From: Nocardia niigatensis NBRC 100131
Lineage (GTDB): Bacteria; Actinomycetota; Actinomycetes; Mycobacteriales; Mycobacteriaceae
Assembly: GCF_000308655.1 (NCBI RefSeq)
Contig: NZ_BAGC01000023.1
Location: 1 to 64,000, forward strand
Reading direction: 5' to 3'
DNA: 64,000 bases
Shown: piece by piece, positions 1-8,203 of the stretch
How positions within the stretch are numbered: the stretch's first letter is position 1
Layout of the letters: each line of letters opens with the position of its first letter
Translations under genes and position numbers: made by a program
Notes under the pieces: model-generated
Told to the model about the DNA's origin: nothing
Seen by the model: only the letters and a program-made list of their open reading frames with translations
Database searches by the model: none

Positions 1-1
1 C

Positions 2-415
2 CCCGCCAAGGCTCCGGGCGGCAAGGGGCTGGACCTGAAGGGCGGCCTGAAGGCCCCTGGCGCGAAGGCTGCCGCACCGGCCGAATCCGCTTCCGTCGCT
101 GTGGCTCCCGCCGCTGAATCCGCGCCCGCCGGGGCCGCCCCCGAGTCGTCGGTGGCACCGGCCGCGAAGCCGCGTGGACTCGCGATGAAGGGTGCGGCCA
201 AAGTGCCGGGCAAGGGCCTGCAGATGAAGGGTGGTCTGAAGGTGCCGGGTGCGAAGGCTCCCGCTGCCGAATCCGCTTCCGCCGCTCCGGTTCCCGCCGA
301 GGCGGCGCCTGCGGAGGCTCCCGCGGCTCCGGCCGCCAAGCCGGGCGGGCTCGCCATGAAGGGCGGTCTCGAGCTGCCGGGGGCGAAATCCGTTGGGGCG
401 CAGTCTCGGTCGTGA
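2..415 (+). CDS. C-terminal part of an Ala/Pro/Lys-rich repeat protein (5' end outside window)
   Basis: The frame is already open at the left edge, so the start lies outside; about 137 residues are visible. The segment is almost entirely Ala, Pro, Gly, Lys and Glu. It repeats a degenerate unit such as GLDLKGGLKAPGAK, GLQMKGGLKVPGAK and GLAMKGGLELPGAK, separated by linkers like PAAESASAAPVPAE. No membrane segment or known fold is visible and I do not recognise the gene. Tails of this composition are found at the C terminus of some actinobacterial membrane (Fe-S)-binding reductases (Rv0338c type), but that link rests on composition only. It is most likely a flexible basic tail, since only the repeat region is in view. 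Confidence 0.6.
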   Translation, partial: PAKAPGGKGLDLKGGLKAPGAKAAAPAESASVAVAPAAESAPAGAAPESSVAPAAKPRGLAMKGAAKVPGKGLQMKGGLKVPGAKAPAAESASAAPVPAEAAPAEAPAAPAAKPGGLAMKGGLELPGAKSVGAQSRS

Positions 416-430
416 TCAGCCTCGAGTTCT

Positions 431-448
431 CATCCGGAGTGCCGGATG
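431..448 (+). terminator. Weak hairpin after the repeat protein
   Basis: CATCCGG and CCGGATG form a 7-bp stem with a 4-nt loop, 16 nt after the stop codon. There is no T tract. It lies between convergent genes. Confidence 0.35.
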
Positions 449-470
449 GCGACAAGCCCCCTGGTCCGGC

Positions 471-1079
471 TCATCGTGCCGATCGCCAAGGGGCGAGGAG
501 GAGTTCGGAGGCTCGGTGGATGTCGGAGAGGGCCTGGTCGGTGGTGAGGCGGCCGGCGGTGGTCCAGGTGAGGATGCCGAAGACGCATTGTTCGAGGAGG
601 CGTGCCAGGCGGTGGTCCTCGGGGGTGGGGTGGGGGATCGCGGCGGCGGCGAGGATGCGGTCGGGCATGGCGTAGTCCTGGGCGAGGGGGGTGGCGGGGG
701 CCGGATCCTCGGCTCGGACCGCGTTCATGGACACCAGCATCGCCCGGGCCAGGCGGGGGTGGCGGAGTAGTTCGCCGATCGCGGTGCTGAGAAAGTCGGT
801 GGCGCCCGCGACGGGGTCGGCGGGAAGTTCAGGGGGACTGGGCATTTCGCGGATGGCGCGATCCAGGACGCCGGCGAACAGGTGGTGTTTGGACGGGTAG
901 TAGCGGTAGAGGGTGCCCAGGGCTACGCCGGCGGTCTGGGCGACCTCGCTCATCTGAACCCGGTCCAGGCCGTGTTCGGCGCCGAGGCGGGCGGCCGCGC
1001 GCAGGATCGCGTGCTGGCGCTCCTGCTGGCGGGCGGTCGACACGCGGCCGGGCGTGCGGGACTCGGGGACTCGGGGCAT
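471..1079 (-). CDS. TetR-family transcriptional regulator (KstR-like N-terminal domain)
   Basis: This 202-residue protein carries an N-terminal TetR helix-turn-helix (about residues 22-68) with the signature VQMSEVAQTAGVALGTLYRY followed by PSKHHLF. This resembles the DNA-binding domain of the mycobacterial cholesterol regulator KstR. The C-terminal half is all-helical and presumably binds a ligand. The gene is divergent from an SDR / F420-type oxidoreductase / SnoaL-like operon, with a clear inverted repeat between them, so it probably represses that operon and itself. The KstR resemblance is confined to the HTH; control of sterol genes is not implied. The ligand is unknown. Confidence 0.85.
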   Translation of the reverse strand: MPRVPESRTPGRVSTARQQERQHAILRAAARLGAEHGLDRVQMSEVAQTAGVALGTLYRYYPSKHHLFAGVLDRAIREMPSPPELPADPVAGATDFLSTAIGELLRHPRLARAMLVSMNAVRAEDPAPATPLAQDYAMPDRILAAAAIPHPTPEDHRLARLLEQCVFGILTWTTAGRLTTDQALSDIHRASELLLAPWRSAR

Positions 1080-1098
1080 GACCTCACCTTATGTCGCG

Positions 1099-1120
1099 AA
1101 ACTAGAATTCACTCTAGTTT
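1099..1120. promoter_or_regulatory. Candidate TetR operator
   Basis: A perfect 8-bp inverted repeat, AAACTAGA-N6-TCTAGTTT, lies 20 bp upstream of the TetR start and 65 bp upstream of the SDR start, in the divergent promoter region. Size and spacing fit a TetR dimer site. Confidence 0.6.
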
Positions 1121-1184
1121 TTCCGGCCGGAAGTTTGTAGAACAGGAGGGTACCGAGTTCGTTCGCACAGGTGAGGAAGTCACG

Positions 1185-1997
1185 ATGAGCGGTGTGGATC
1201 CGCAGCGTTATGGGCCGTGGGCGGTCATCACCGGGGGATCGGAGGGGGTGGGGCGGTCGTTCGCGCTGGAACTGGCGCGGGCGGGGATCGCGCTGCTGCT
1301 GGTGGCGCGCCGGGCCGAGCCGCTGGCCGCCACCGCCGACGAGTGCCGGGCGCTGGGGGTCGAGGTGCGCACGCTGGCACTGGATCTGACCGCGGCCGCA
1401 GCGGTCGGGGAGATCGCGGCCGTGGTGGACGATGTGGAGGTCGGGCTGCTGGTGCTCAACGCGGGTGCGAACACGCACAGCGCGCCGTTCGTGGACGGGG
1501 ATCTGGACGCCTTCCAGCGGGTCATCGATCTGAACGTCACCGCGCCGCTCGGGCTGATCCACCACTTCGGGCGCGCCATGAAAGACCGTGGGCGGGGCGG
1601 GATTCTGCTCGTCGGGTCGCTCGCGGGGTATCTGGGCTCGCAGCATCACACCGTGTACGGCGGGGTCAAGGCGTTCGGGCGGATCTTCGCCGAGAGCCTG
1701 TGGCTGGAACTCGGCGAATACGGCGTGGATGTTCTCGAACTCGTGCTCGGCGTGACCCGGACACCGGCCATGGAACGGGTCGGACTCGACTTCACCGTGC
1801 CGGGCATGACGGTGTCCGAGCCCGATGACGTGGCGCGCGAAGGGCTTTCGCGGCTCGGACACGGGCCGGTGCACATCATGTCCGGCAACGAGGCGGGCGC
1901 CGCACAGCGCAATGACCCGGATCGGGCGGCCGCCGTGCTGCGAGCCGACAAGGGCATGCGGCGACTCATGGGCCTGCCGGAACGGATGGTGCGATGA
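1185..1997 (+). CDS. Short-chain dehydrogenase/reductase (SDR)
   Basis: This is a classical SDR of 270 residues. The cofactor loop reads TGGSEGVG at residues 16-23, LNAG lies near residue 90, and the catalytic pair sits in YGGVK near residue 158. The product is a soluble NAD(P)-dependent oxidoreductase with unknown substrate. The frame runs farther upstream, but the ATG at 1185 is preceded by GAGGAAG and gives a normal N terminus. The stop overlaps the next gene by ATGA, so the three genes to 3345 form an operon, probably under the divergent TetR protein. Confidence 0.85.
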   Translation: MSGVDPQRYGPWAVITGGSEGVGRSFALELARAGIALLLVARRAEPLAATADECRALGVEVRTLALDLTAAAAVGEIAAVVDDVEVGLLVLNAGANTHSAPFVDGDLDAFQRVIDLNVTAPLGLIHHFGRAMKDRGRGGILLVGSLAGYLGSQHHTVYGGVKAFGRIFAESLWLELGEYGVDVLELVLGVTRTPAMERVGLDFTVPGMTVSEPDDVAREGLSRLGHGPVHIMSGNEAGAAQRNDPDRAAAVLRADKGMRRLMGLPERMVR

Positions 1998-2833
1998 CCG
2001 TCCGGCTCGGTCTTTCCACGCCGATCGTGGTGCAGGTGCCCGGCGTCGCCTCGCCCTGGGAGGCCACGGCCGGACCCGAGGAGCTGACCCGGATCGCCTC
2101 GGCCGCCGACGAACTCGGCTTCGATCACCTCACCTGCTCCGACCACGTCGGGGTGCCCGCGTCGGCCGCCGGGGTGCGCGGCGCGACTTACTGGGATCCG
2201 CTGGCGACGCTGTCCTATCTCGCCGCGCGCACCACCCGGATCCGGCTCGCCACCTCGGTGCTCGTGCTCGGCTACCACCATCCGCTGGCGCTGGCCAAGA
2301 GCTACGGCACCCTCGACCGGCTCAGCGGCGGCCGGGTGGTGCTGGGCGTCGGAGTGGGCTCTCTCGCAGAGGAATTCGCCCTGCTCGGCGCGGCGTGGGA
2401 GGACCGGGGCGCCCGGGCCGACGCCGCGCTGACCCGGCTGCGCCGGGCCTGGGGCCGCCGTGACGTCGAGGACTTCGTGCTCGAACCGCACGCCACCGCC
2501 ACCACCGTGCCGATCTGGGTGGGCGGGCGCACCCGACGGTCACTGCGTCGCGCGTTGTCGCTGGGCACCGGGTGGGTGCCGTTCGGCCTGCCCGCCGACG
2601 CGATCGCGCATCTGCTCGCCTCCGTGACCGTGCCCGACGGTTTCGATGTCGTGCTCTCGCCCGGTGTGCCGCTGGATCCGCACGGAAACGCCGAGGATGC
2701 CCTGCGCCGGCTGGACGCGCTGCGCGTCGCCGGGGCGACCCATCTCACCTGCACCGTCCGGGCCTCCGATGCCGCCCACTACTGCGATCAGCTCGCCGCA
2801 CTGCGCGATCTGGTCGACCGCAATCTCCTGTAG
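1994..2833 (+). CDS. LLM-class F420-dependent oxidoreductase
   Basis: This 279-residue protein has the bacterial luciferase-like TIM-barrel pattern: SDHVGVP near residue 50, a run ending in ATSVLVLGYHHPLALAKSYG near residues 80-100, then LSGGRVVLGVGVG. It resembles the F420-dependent subfamily common in actinomycetes (TIGR03619-like). The start overlaps the SDR stop by 4 bp. With the SDR and the SnoaL-like protein this suggests a small redox module acting on a lipophilic or aromatic substrate. Use of F420 rather than FMN is inferred from the family and lineage. Confidence 0.85.
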   Translation: MTVRLGLSTPIVVQVPGVASPWEATAGPEELTRIASAADELGFDHLTCSDHVGVPASAAGVRGATYWDPLATLSYLAARTTRIRLATSVLVLGYHHPLALAKSYGTLDRLSGGRVVLGVGVGSLAEEFALLGAAWEDRGARADAALTRLRRAWGRRDVEDFVLEPHATATTVPIWVGGRTRRSLRRALSLGTGWVPFGLPADAIAHLLASVTVPDGFDVVLSPGVPLDPHGNAEDALRRLDALRVAGATHLTCTVRASDAAHYCDQLAALRDLVDRNLL

Positions 2834-2847
2834 CGGAAGGATTTTCC

Positions 2848-3345
2848 ATGATCGAAGAGCGTCTCGCCGCCCTCGAGGACCGGCTGTGCCGGGTCGAGGA
2901 CGAGCTCGCCATCACCCGCCTGATCGCCGCCTACGGCCCGCTGGTCGACGCCGGGGCCGCCGAGGCGGTCGCCGAATTGTGGACCGAGGACGGTGAATAC
3001 GACGTGGAGGGCTGGCATATGCGCGACCGCGGGCAGGTGCGCGCCATGGTCGAATCGCAGGCGCATCAATCGCTCATCGCCGCCGGATCGGCGCATTTCC
3101 TCGGCCCGGTGTCGGTCATCGTGGACGGGGACACCGCCGCGGCGGTGTGCGAATCGCTGCTGGTCCGGCGTCGCGACGGCCAGTTCTTCGTGTGGCGGGC
3201 GGGCGCGAACCACTTCCGCCTGGCCCGCACCCCGGAGGGCTGGCGGATCGCGCAGCGCGTCACCCGTGCGCTGGACGGGTCCGAGGAGGCCCGAAATTTG
3301 CTCACCGCTCCTTGGACTGATGGCGTATCCCCAGCTCAGAGCTGA
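2848..3345 (+). CDS. SnoaL-like / nuclear transport factor 2 fold protein
   Basis: This 165-residue protein opens with a helical segment and then shows the NTF2-like pattern LIAAYGPLVDAG...LWTEDGEYDVEG...HMRDRGQVRAMVE, ending in NHFRLARTPEGWRIAQRVTR. This matches SnoaL_4-type domains that dehydrate or isomerise small ring compounds. The ATG at 2848 follows GGAAGG after a 14-bp gap from the oxidoreductase, so it is the last gene of the SDR operon. The substrate cannot be told from sequence. Confidence 0.8.
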   Translation: MIEERLAALEDRLCRVEDELAITRLIAAYGPLVDAGAAEAVAELWTEDGEYDVEGWHMRDRGQVRAMVESQAHQSLIAAGSAHFLGPVSVIVDGDTAAAVCESLLVRRRDGQFFVWRAGANHFRLARTPEGWRIAQRVTRALDGSEEARNLLTAPWTDGVSPAQS

Positions 3346-3382
3346 ATGAGGGTCCCCTAACGACACCCGTGATCCTTCCAGC

Positions 3383-3401
3383 TATGGTTAGCGTCACCTA
3401 A
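3383..3401. promoter_or_regulatory. Candidate IdeR/DtxR iron box
   Basis: TATGGTTAGCGTCACCTAA matches 14 of 19 positions of the IdeR consensus TTAGGTTAGGCTAACCTAA, with both outer half-sites well kept. It lies 33-51 bp before the start of the lipoprotein gene, where an iron repressor would block transcription. Confidence 0.5.
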
Positions 3402-3433
3402 CGCCGAACCTGGGCGTTTGCAGGAAGGACCTG

Positions 3434-4792
3434 ATGATGAACGGACGCTCGAGCGGCATGCCGCCGGTGCGCAAGACCCTGCTGCGCGTGTCGGCACTGG
3501 GCGCTGCGCTGGTTGTTGCGGCGGCCTGCAGTAATACGAAGTCGACCGACGACAACGTGAAGGCGCTCGACGGCAACCATTACGCCCAGGTCAATATCGC
3601 CTCGAACAAGGACTCGGACAAGGCCCAGTTCACCGATCCGAAGTTCATCAACGCCTGGGGCATCGCGGACCGTCCCAAGGGCGCCGGCGGGCACTTCTGG
3701 GTCGGCGCGGGCGGCTACTCCTTCCAGTTCGTGGGTGACGTCACCAAGTCGCCGGATGCCAAGTACCAGAAGATGTTCCAGGACCCGCTGAAGCTGGTCA
3801 CCGTCCCGGGCGCCGACTCCATCCCCGACGACGACGGTGACGACAGCGAAGGCAAGACCACCGGCGTCGTCTTCAACCCGGCCCCCATCACCTCCGACAT
3901 CTTCGCGGTGAAGGACCAGCCGGTCAGCTACGACGGCAAGGACGAGAAGCTCACCGGCTCCGCCCGATTCATCTTCGCCACCGACTCCGGCAAGATCTCC
4001 GGCTGGACCGAGCAGGGCGCGGGCGGCGCCATCGTGCGCCACGACGGCCCGGCCGTACTCGAATACGACGGCACCGCGGCCGGCATGAAGTTCAAGGGCA
4101 TCGCGCTGGACCCGAGCGGCGCCAAGCTGCTCGCCGCCGACTTCGGCAAGGACCCGCAGGTCCGCACCTTCGACAAGGACTGGAAGCTGGTGCCCACCAC
4201 CGGTTTCGCCAACCCCTTCGCCACCGGTGACGCCATCGACCCGGCCGACGCGACCAAGGGCAAGAAGGTGAAGGTCGGCGACCCGGCCCCCTTCAATGTC
4301 GCCACCATCGGCGACCGCGTCTTCGTCACCTACGCCGTCACCCAGTCCGAGGGCGGCGACCCGAACAAGCTGAAGGCCGGTGAAGAGGACAAGCTCGACA
4401 AGGACCAGGAGAAGAGCGCCGGCAACAAGGCCAAGAAGGGTCAGGTCGCCGAATTCGACAAGAACGGCAAGCTGGTTCGCACCCTCGACGCCGACGGCCG
4501 CCTCAACGCGCCGTGGGCCGTCACCCTCGCGCCGCAGGGCTTCGGCCCGCTGTCCGGCAAGCTGCTGGTCGGCAACTTCGGCGGCGCGGGCCACATCCTG
4601 GCCCTCGACGATCAGTCCGGCACGTTCGTCGACTACCTGCGCGACGCCGACGGCAAGCCCGCCGAGATCGACGGCCTGTGGGGTCTGATGTTCGGCAACG
4701 GTGAGAGCCTCGGCGACGCCGACGCCCTCTATTTCACCGCCGGGCCGAACGACGAGAAGGAAGGCCTGTTCGGCAGCCTGCGCCTGAAGTAG
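3434..4792 (+). CDS. TIGR03118-type secreted lipoprotein (beta-propeller-like)
   Basis: This 452-residue protein has an N-terminal signal (VRKTLLRVSALGAALVVAAA) ending in a lipobox-like AAAC, so it is probably an outer-leaflet lipoprotein. The body is rich in Gly, Asp and Lys and shows propeller-like segments: FINAWGIADRP, GKISGWTEQG, FKGIALDPSGAKLLAADFG and NAPWAVTLAPQGFG. These fit the conserved family TIGR03118, whose function is unknown. Two adjacent ATGs (3434, 3437) follow AGGAAGGA. A candidate iron box overlaps the promoter, which would make this an iron-repressed exported protein. A hairpin follows. Confidence 0.8.
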   Translation: MMNGRSSGMPPVRKTLLRVSALGAALVVAAACSNTKSTDDNVKALDGNHYAQVNIASNKDSDKAQFTDPKFINAWGIADRPKGAGGHFWVGAGGYSFQFVGDVTKSPDAKYQKMFQDPLKLVTVPGADSIPDDDGDDSEGKTTGVVFNPAPITSDIFAVKDQPVSYDGKDEKLTGSARFIFATDSGKISGWTEQGAGGAIVRHDGPAVLEYDGTAAGMKFKGIALDPSGAKLLAADFGKDPQVRTFDKDWKLVPTTGFANPFATGDAIDPADATKGKKVKVGDPAPFNVATIGDRVFVTYAVTQSEGGDPNKLKAGEEDKLDKDQEKSAGNKAKKGQVAEFDKNGKLVRTLDADGRLNAPWAVTLAPQGFGPLSGKLLVGNFGGAGHILALDDQSGTFVDYLRDADGKPAEIDGLWGLMFGNGESLGDADALYFTAGPNDEKEGLFGSLRLK

Positions 4793-4817
4793 GCTGCGAA
4801 AGCCGCGAAAGTCCTGG

Positions 4818-4843
4818 GCCCCGAGTCGATTCCGGCTCGGGGC
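4818..4843 (+). terminator. Hairpin terminator after the TIGR03118 lipoprotein gene
   Basis: GCCCCGAG and CTCGGGGC form an 8-bp stem with a 10-nt loop, 25 nt after the stop codon. No T tract is present. It sits between convergent genes. Confidence 0.55.
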
Positions 4844-4897
4844 TCACGCGTGTCCGGCGCGCGCCGCGCCGGTTCGCGCCGGCGCCCAGTTCCGAAA

Positions 4898-5314
4898 TCA
4901 GGAGCCGACGCCGAGCGCCGTCAGCAGGACCAGCACCACGGTGACGACCGCGAACACGCCGTGCCCGCCCACGATCATGACAGGGAAGTGGCGTTCGGCC
5001 GGTTCGGATTCCGCGGTGCCGGCCGCGCGGGCCCGGTAGACCGGCAGCCAGCGCATCAGCATGAAGAAGCCGAGCAGTGCCACCGGGACCAGCAGCGCGA
5101 AGGCGACCCAGGCGATGGCCTTGGTGTCGACAACCACGTAGATGATCCACAGCACCAGCCCCACCGCGGCCAGCAGGAAGTGGCCGAAGATGACGGGCGG
5201 CGGGAAGTGGCTGGAACTCGGTTGCCGGACACCGCCTTTGGCGATCCAGGTGCCGAGCAGAACGAAACCGCCGGCCGCGGTGAGCAGCCAGGTGACGAGT
5301 GCCGCAATGGCCAT
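4898..5314 (-). CDS. Conserved membrane protein with four transmembrane segments
   Basis: This 138-residue protein is mostly hydrophobic, with four predicted membrane helices. These start at ATVTWLL-like residues near the N terminus and continue with VIFGHFLLAAVGLVLWIIYV, WVAFALLVPVALLGFFMLM, and a last one near GVFAVVTVVLVLLTALG. I do not recognise a named family. The ATG at 5314 is chosen over an in-frame TTG 6 nt upstream because AGGAG lies 6 nt before it. It sits 31 bp after a DUF2231 gene on the same strand, so the two are probably co-transcribed and may act together in the membrane. Confidence 0.75.
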   Translation of the reverse strand: MAIAALVTWLLTAAGGFVLLGTWIAKGGVRQPSSSHFPPPVIFGHFLLAAVGLVLWIIYVVVDTKAIAWVAFALLVPVALLGFFMLMRWLPVYRARAAGTAESEPAERHFPVMIVGGHGVFAVVTVVLVLLTALGVGS

Positions 5315-5345
5315 GATCAACTCCTGTCGAGAGAGGGCGGGGGAT

Positions 5346-5876
5346 TCAGCGCTGGAAACCCGTGGCCTGGGTGGTCTCGTCGGCTACCCGGACGCCGTAG
5401 CGGTAGGCGAGTTTGCCGCCGAGATAGCCGGAGACGGACAGGGCCGCGAGCGCCACCAGAGTGAGCGCCAGCGGACCCCACGGCACCACGTCGTGCGTGC
5501 CCACGGCCCGGCGCCAGACGAAATTCAGTGCGAAGGCGACGGTCACCGCGAGATTGAGGCTCAGGTGGACCAGGCCGATGCGGAAGGCGGGGGTGCCGGC
5601 CGGAATGGCCAGGAAGTCCAGGAATCCGACGGTGGCCGCCGCCAGCGCGCCGAGTACGCCGATGGCGATCAGCCACAGGGCCCCGCGCGCCAGGAACGCC
5701 GGATCGCCGACCACATGTGAGCCGAGGTCGAAGATCAGGCTCGCCACCCAGGCCCCGATGGGCACGGTGACCAGGATCGGATGGAACGGATGGCCGTACG
5801 GCCCGGCCAGCGCCGCGCTCACCGGGTGTTTCGCCTGGTGCGGATCCGGTGCGGTCTGTTGTGGATCAGCGGTCAC
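5346..5876 (-). CDS. DUF2231 family membrane protein
   Basis: This 176-residue protein contains GHPFHPILVTVPIGAWVASL near residue 30, the hallmark start of DUF2231. Membrane helices cover LWLIAIGVLGALAAATVGFL, LVHLSLNLAVTVAFALNFVW and a C-terminal segment ending in VSGYLGGKLAYRYG. Conserved His residues in the family have led to proposals of heme or redox roles, but no activity is proven. The GTG start follows GGGAGG at good spacing. It is divergent from a SufR-like regulator with an AT-rich gap between them, which suggests control by that protein. Confidence 0.85.
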   Translation of the reverse strand: MTADPQQTAPDPHQAKHPVSAALAGPYGHPFHPILVTVPIGAWVASLIFDLGSHVVGDPAFLARGALWLIAIGVLGALAAATVGFLDFLAIPAGTPAFRIGLVHLSLNLAVTVAFALNFVWRRAVGTHDVVPWGPLALTLVALAALSVSGYLGGKLAYRYGVRVADETTQATGFQR

Positions 5877-6005
5877 GACAACCTCCCAACCAGCCTTTAA
5901 TTTAGGAAATAATTCTTGGCGTAATTACCCGGTTGGGTCAAGGACTACACGCCGGAGGAGTACCCATCGCCTTTCGGACAACACGAGGGGCGCTATTGTG
6001 GTCAC
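5877..6005. promoter_or_regulatory. Divergent promoter region of the SufR-like / DUF2231 pair
   Basis: This gap is unusually AT-rich for the window (TTTAATTTAGGAAATAATTC near 5896-5915). It holds the 8-bp palindrome GTAATTAC at 5921-5928, a plausible operator core. TATTGT at 5994-5999 ends 6 nt before the GTG of the regulator gene, the spacing expected of a -10 box for a leaderless transcript. Confidence 0.45.
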
Positions 6006-6734
6006 GTGACCAGCGCTTCCGCGATCGGTGCCGTCGCCGTCCTCGATGACGACCTCCGTCGCGGCATGTACTGGTTCATCCGCCGCGCCCGCCGTCCCGT
6101 CACCCGCGACGAGGCCGCCGCCGAGGTCGGCATCTCCCGCAAACTCGCCGCCTTCCACCTCGACAAGCTCGTGGACGCCGGCCTGCTCCAGGCCCGTTAC
6201 GATGCCGTCGGAACCCCGCGCCGTGTCGGCCGCACCCCCAAGGTCTACGAACCCGCGGAAACCGATGTGCGCGTGAGTATCCCGGAACGCCGCTACGAGG
6301 TCCTCGCCGAGATCCTGATGGCCGCGGTACTCGCCGAGGGCGCGGACGAGACCGCCCGCGAGGCGGCACTGCGGGTAGCCGCCCAGCGCGGCGCCGAACT
6401 CGGCGGCACCGAACGCGACCGCCTCGGACCCGGCCGGCTCGGCGTGGAACGCGCCCTCACTCTGCTACATGCCCTGCTGGCCGACCAGGGCTTCGAACCC
6501 GGTCGCCCGAGCCCGGCCTGTATTCGCCTGCACAACTGTCCTTTCCACCCCCTCGCCGCAGCCGCGCCGGACCTGGTCTGCGGCCTAAACCACGCCTACC
6601 TCAGCGGCGTGATCGAGGGCCTGGGCACCGACGCCGTATCCGCCATCCTGGCCCCGGCCCCCGGCGAATGCTGCGTCGAAGTACGCCCCGCCGCCCCTGA
6701 TAGCAGTCAGGAATGCTCGGCCGGCTGCTTGTAG
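6006..6734 (+). CDS. SufR-like HTH regulator with C-terminal cysteine cluster
   Basis: This 242-residue protein carries an N-terminal winged helix (about residues 20-85; VTRDEAAAEVGISRKLAAFH, then LDKLVDAGLL). A C-terminal sensory part contains CIRLHNCPFH, LVCGLNHAYL and GECCVEV. In SufR-type regulators a similar Cys-NCPF...C arrangement binds an Fe-S cluster. Two further Cys (SQECSAGC) lie at the very end. It is likely a redox- or iron-sensing repressor of the divergent membrane genes and itself. The start looks leaderless. Its last 28 bp overlap the convergent amidohydrolase gene. Cluster binding is inferred from the motif only. Confidence 0.75.
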   Translation: MTSASAIGAVAVLDDDLRRGMYWFIRRARRPVTRDEAAAEVGISRKLAAFHLDKLVDAGLLQARYDAVGTPRRVGRTPKVYEPAETDVRVSIPERRYEVLAEILMAAVLAEGADETAREAALRVAAQRGAELGGTERDRLGPGRLGVERALTLLHALLADQGFEPGRPSPACIRLHNCPFHPLAAAAPDLVCGLNHAYLSGVIEGLGTDAVSAILAPAPGECCVEVRPAAPDSSQECSAGCL

Positions 6735-7948
6735 ATCGTGCCCGCCTTCATGACGAAGTCGACCCGGCCGGTGAGGGTGATGTCGGCGAACGGGTCGCCC
6801 GGCATGGCGATGATGTCGGCGGTCTTGCCCGGCGCGAGGACGCCCAGATCGTCCAGGCCCAGCAGTTCTGCGGCGACACTGGTGGCGGCGCGCAGTGCCC
6901 GGGCCGGGGTGATGCCGGTCGACACCATGGTCGGGAATTCCCGCCAGTTCTCCGCGTGCGGGAACATGCCCGCGTCGGTGCCGAAGGCGATCCGGACGTC
7001 GCTGGCGGCCACGAACTCGGCCCCGTCGAGCAGCGCCTTGCCGTAGCGCTGGAACTTGCGGCGCTTGTATACCGGCTTGCCGGACCAGAATTCGTCATCG
7101 TCGGCGTGGCGGGCGTCTTCGAGGATCGTGAACTGGGTCGGAACCAGGTAGACGTCGTGGTCGGTCATCATGCGGAGGGTGTCCGCGGTAGCGAGATTGC
7201 CGTGCTCGATGCTGCGCACTCCCGCCCGGACCGCCCGGCGCACGCCTTCGTCGCCGTAACAGTGCGGGGTCGCCGGCCGGCCGAGATCGCGCGCCGCCTC
7301 GACCAGCGCGATCATCTCGTCCTGGGTGTAGGTCGTGTGCGCCGGATCGTCCGACGGGCTCGAAAACCCGCCGGTCGCACCGAATTTGATCCAATCCGCG
7401 CCCGCGCGGATCTCCTGCCGTACCCGGGTGCGGATCTCGTCCGCGCCGTCCGCTGCCGCCAGCTCCAGTGCGTGCGAATCGCCTTGGAACACACCGGCTA
7501 TCGTCGAACTGAAGTCTCCATGCCCGCCGCGCGCCGAAATCAGGTGCGGCGCGACCAGCATCCGCGGCCCTTCGATGAGCCCCGCCGCGACCGCGTTCCG
7601 CAGATCGAGCACGCTGAACCCGGGGTCCGCGCACATGAGATCCCGCACCGTCGTGAACCCGTTCATCAGCAACGTCCGCAGAATCGGTATGGCCCGCAGC
7701 GCCGTCGCGGTCGGCGACATCACCAGCGCCGACACCAGATCCGGCCTCACCGTGACATGCGTATGACAATCCATGAATCCCGGCGTCAGCGTGTGCCCGG
7801 CCAGATCCACCACGGTCGCGCCCTCCGGCACCGCGATGTGCTCGGCGATCTCTCTGATCCGCTCCCCGTCCACGAGCACATCCCGCGTCCCCGCGGGGCT
7901 GTCGGCGAGCCCGTCCCACACCGTCGCCCCGGTCAATAGCGTTGCCAT
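6707..7948 (-). CDS. Metal-dependent amidohydrolase (imidazolonepropionase-like family)
   Basis: This 413-residue protein has the full amidohydrolase metal set. FMDCHTHVTV near residue 60 supplies the HxH pair, DWIKFGATGG the bridging Lys, PHCYG and SIEHGN two His ligands, and AFGTDAG the Asp. The C-terminal beta-sandwich piece LGVLAPGKTADIIAMPGDP is typical. It resembles the Xaa-Pro dipeptidase / carbamate hydrolase branch. The ATG at 7948 is preceded by GAGGGTAG; a longer frame to 7999 lacks support. The 3' end overlaps the convergent regulator gene by 28 bp. The substrate is not evident. Confidence 0.85.
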   Translation of the reverse strand: MATLLTGATVWDGLADSPAGTRDVLVDGERIREIAEHIAVPEGATVVDLAGHTLTPGFMDCHTHVTVRPDLVSALVMSPTATALRAIPILRTLLMNGFTTVRDLMCADPGFSVLDLRNAVAAGLIEGPRMLVAPHLISARGGHGDFSSTIAGVFQGDSHALELAAADGADEIRTRVRQEIRAGADWIKFGATGGFSSPSDDPAHTTYTQDEMIALVEAARDLGRPATPHCYGDEGVRRAVRAGVRSIEHGNLATADTLRMMTDHDVYLVPTQFTILEDARHADDDEFWSGKPVYKRRKFQRYGKALLDGAEFVAASDVRIAFGTDAGMFPHAENWREFPTMVSTGITPARALRAATSVAAELLGLDDLGVLAPGKTADIIAMPGDPFADITLTGRVDFVMKAGTIYKQPAEHS

Positions 7949-8203
7949 AGCTACCCTCTCGTTCCTCGCGTCCGACGGGTTGAAGCAGGCTCTGTCCAAC
8001 AGTTCTCCCTATCTCAACACATCGGTGAACGTTTCCCGGGAATCTCGCACCCCGCCCGTTGACCTTGGTTTGCGGCGCCATAACTGCACAGCGGGAACCG
8101 GGCGGACGACCCTGTCGTCGGCCCGATATGACAACTCCCGCAGTCCGGCTTATCCGCGACGCCGATCCCCCCGCCGCGTCGATACGCTGGCCCGCGCCTT
8201 CGC

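Noticed and set aside
3398..4594. 398-residue minus-strand frame opposite the TIGR03118 gene
   Set aside because: It is a shadow of a gene with signal peptide, family motifs and ribosome binding site.
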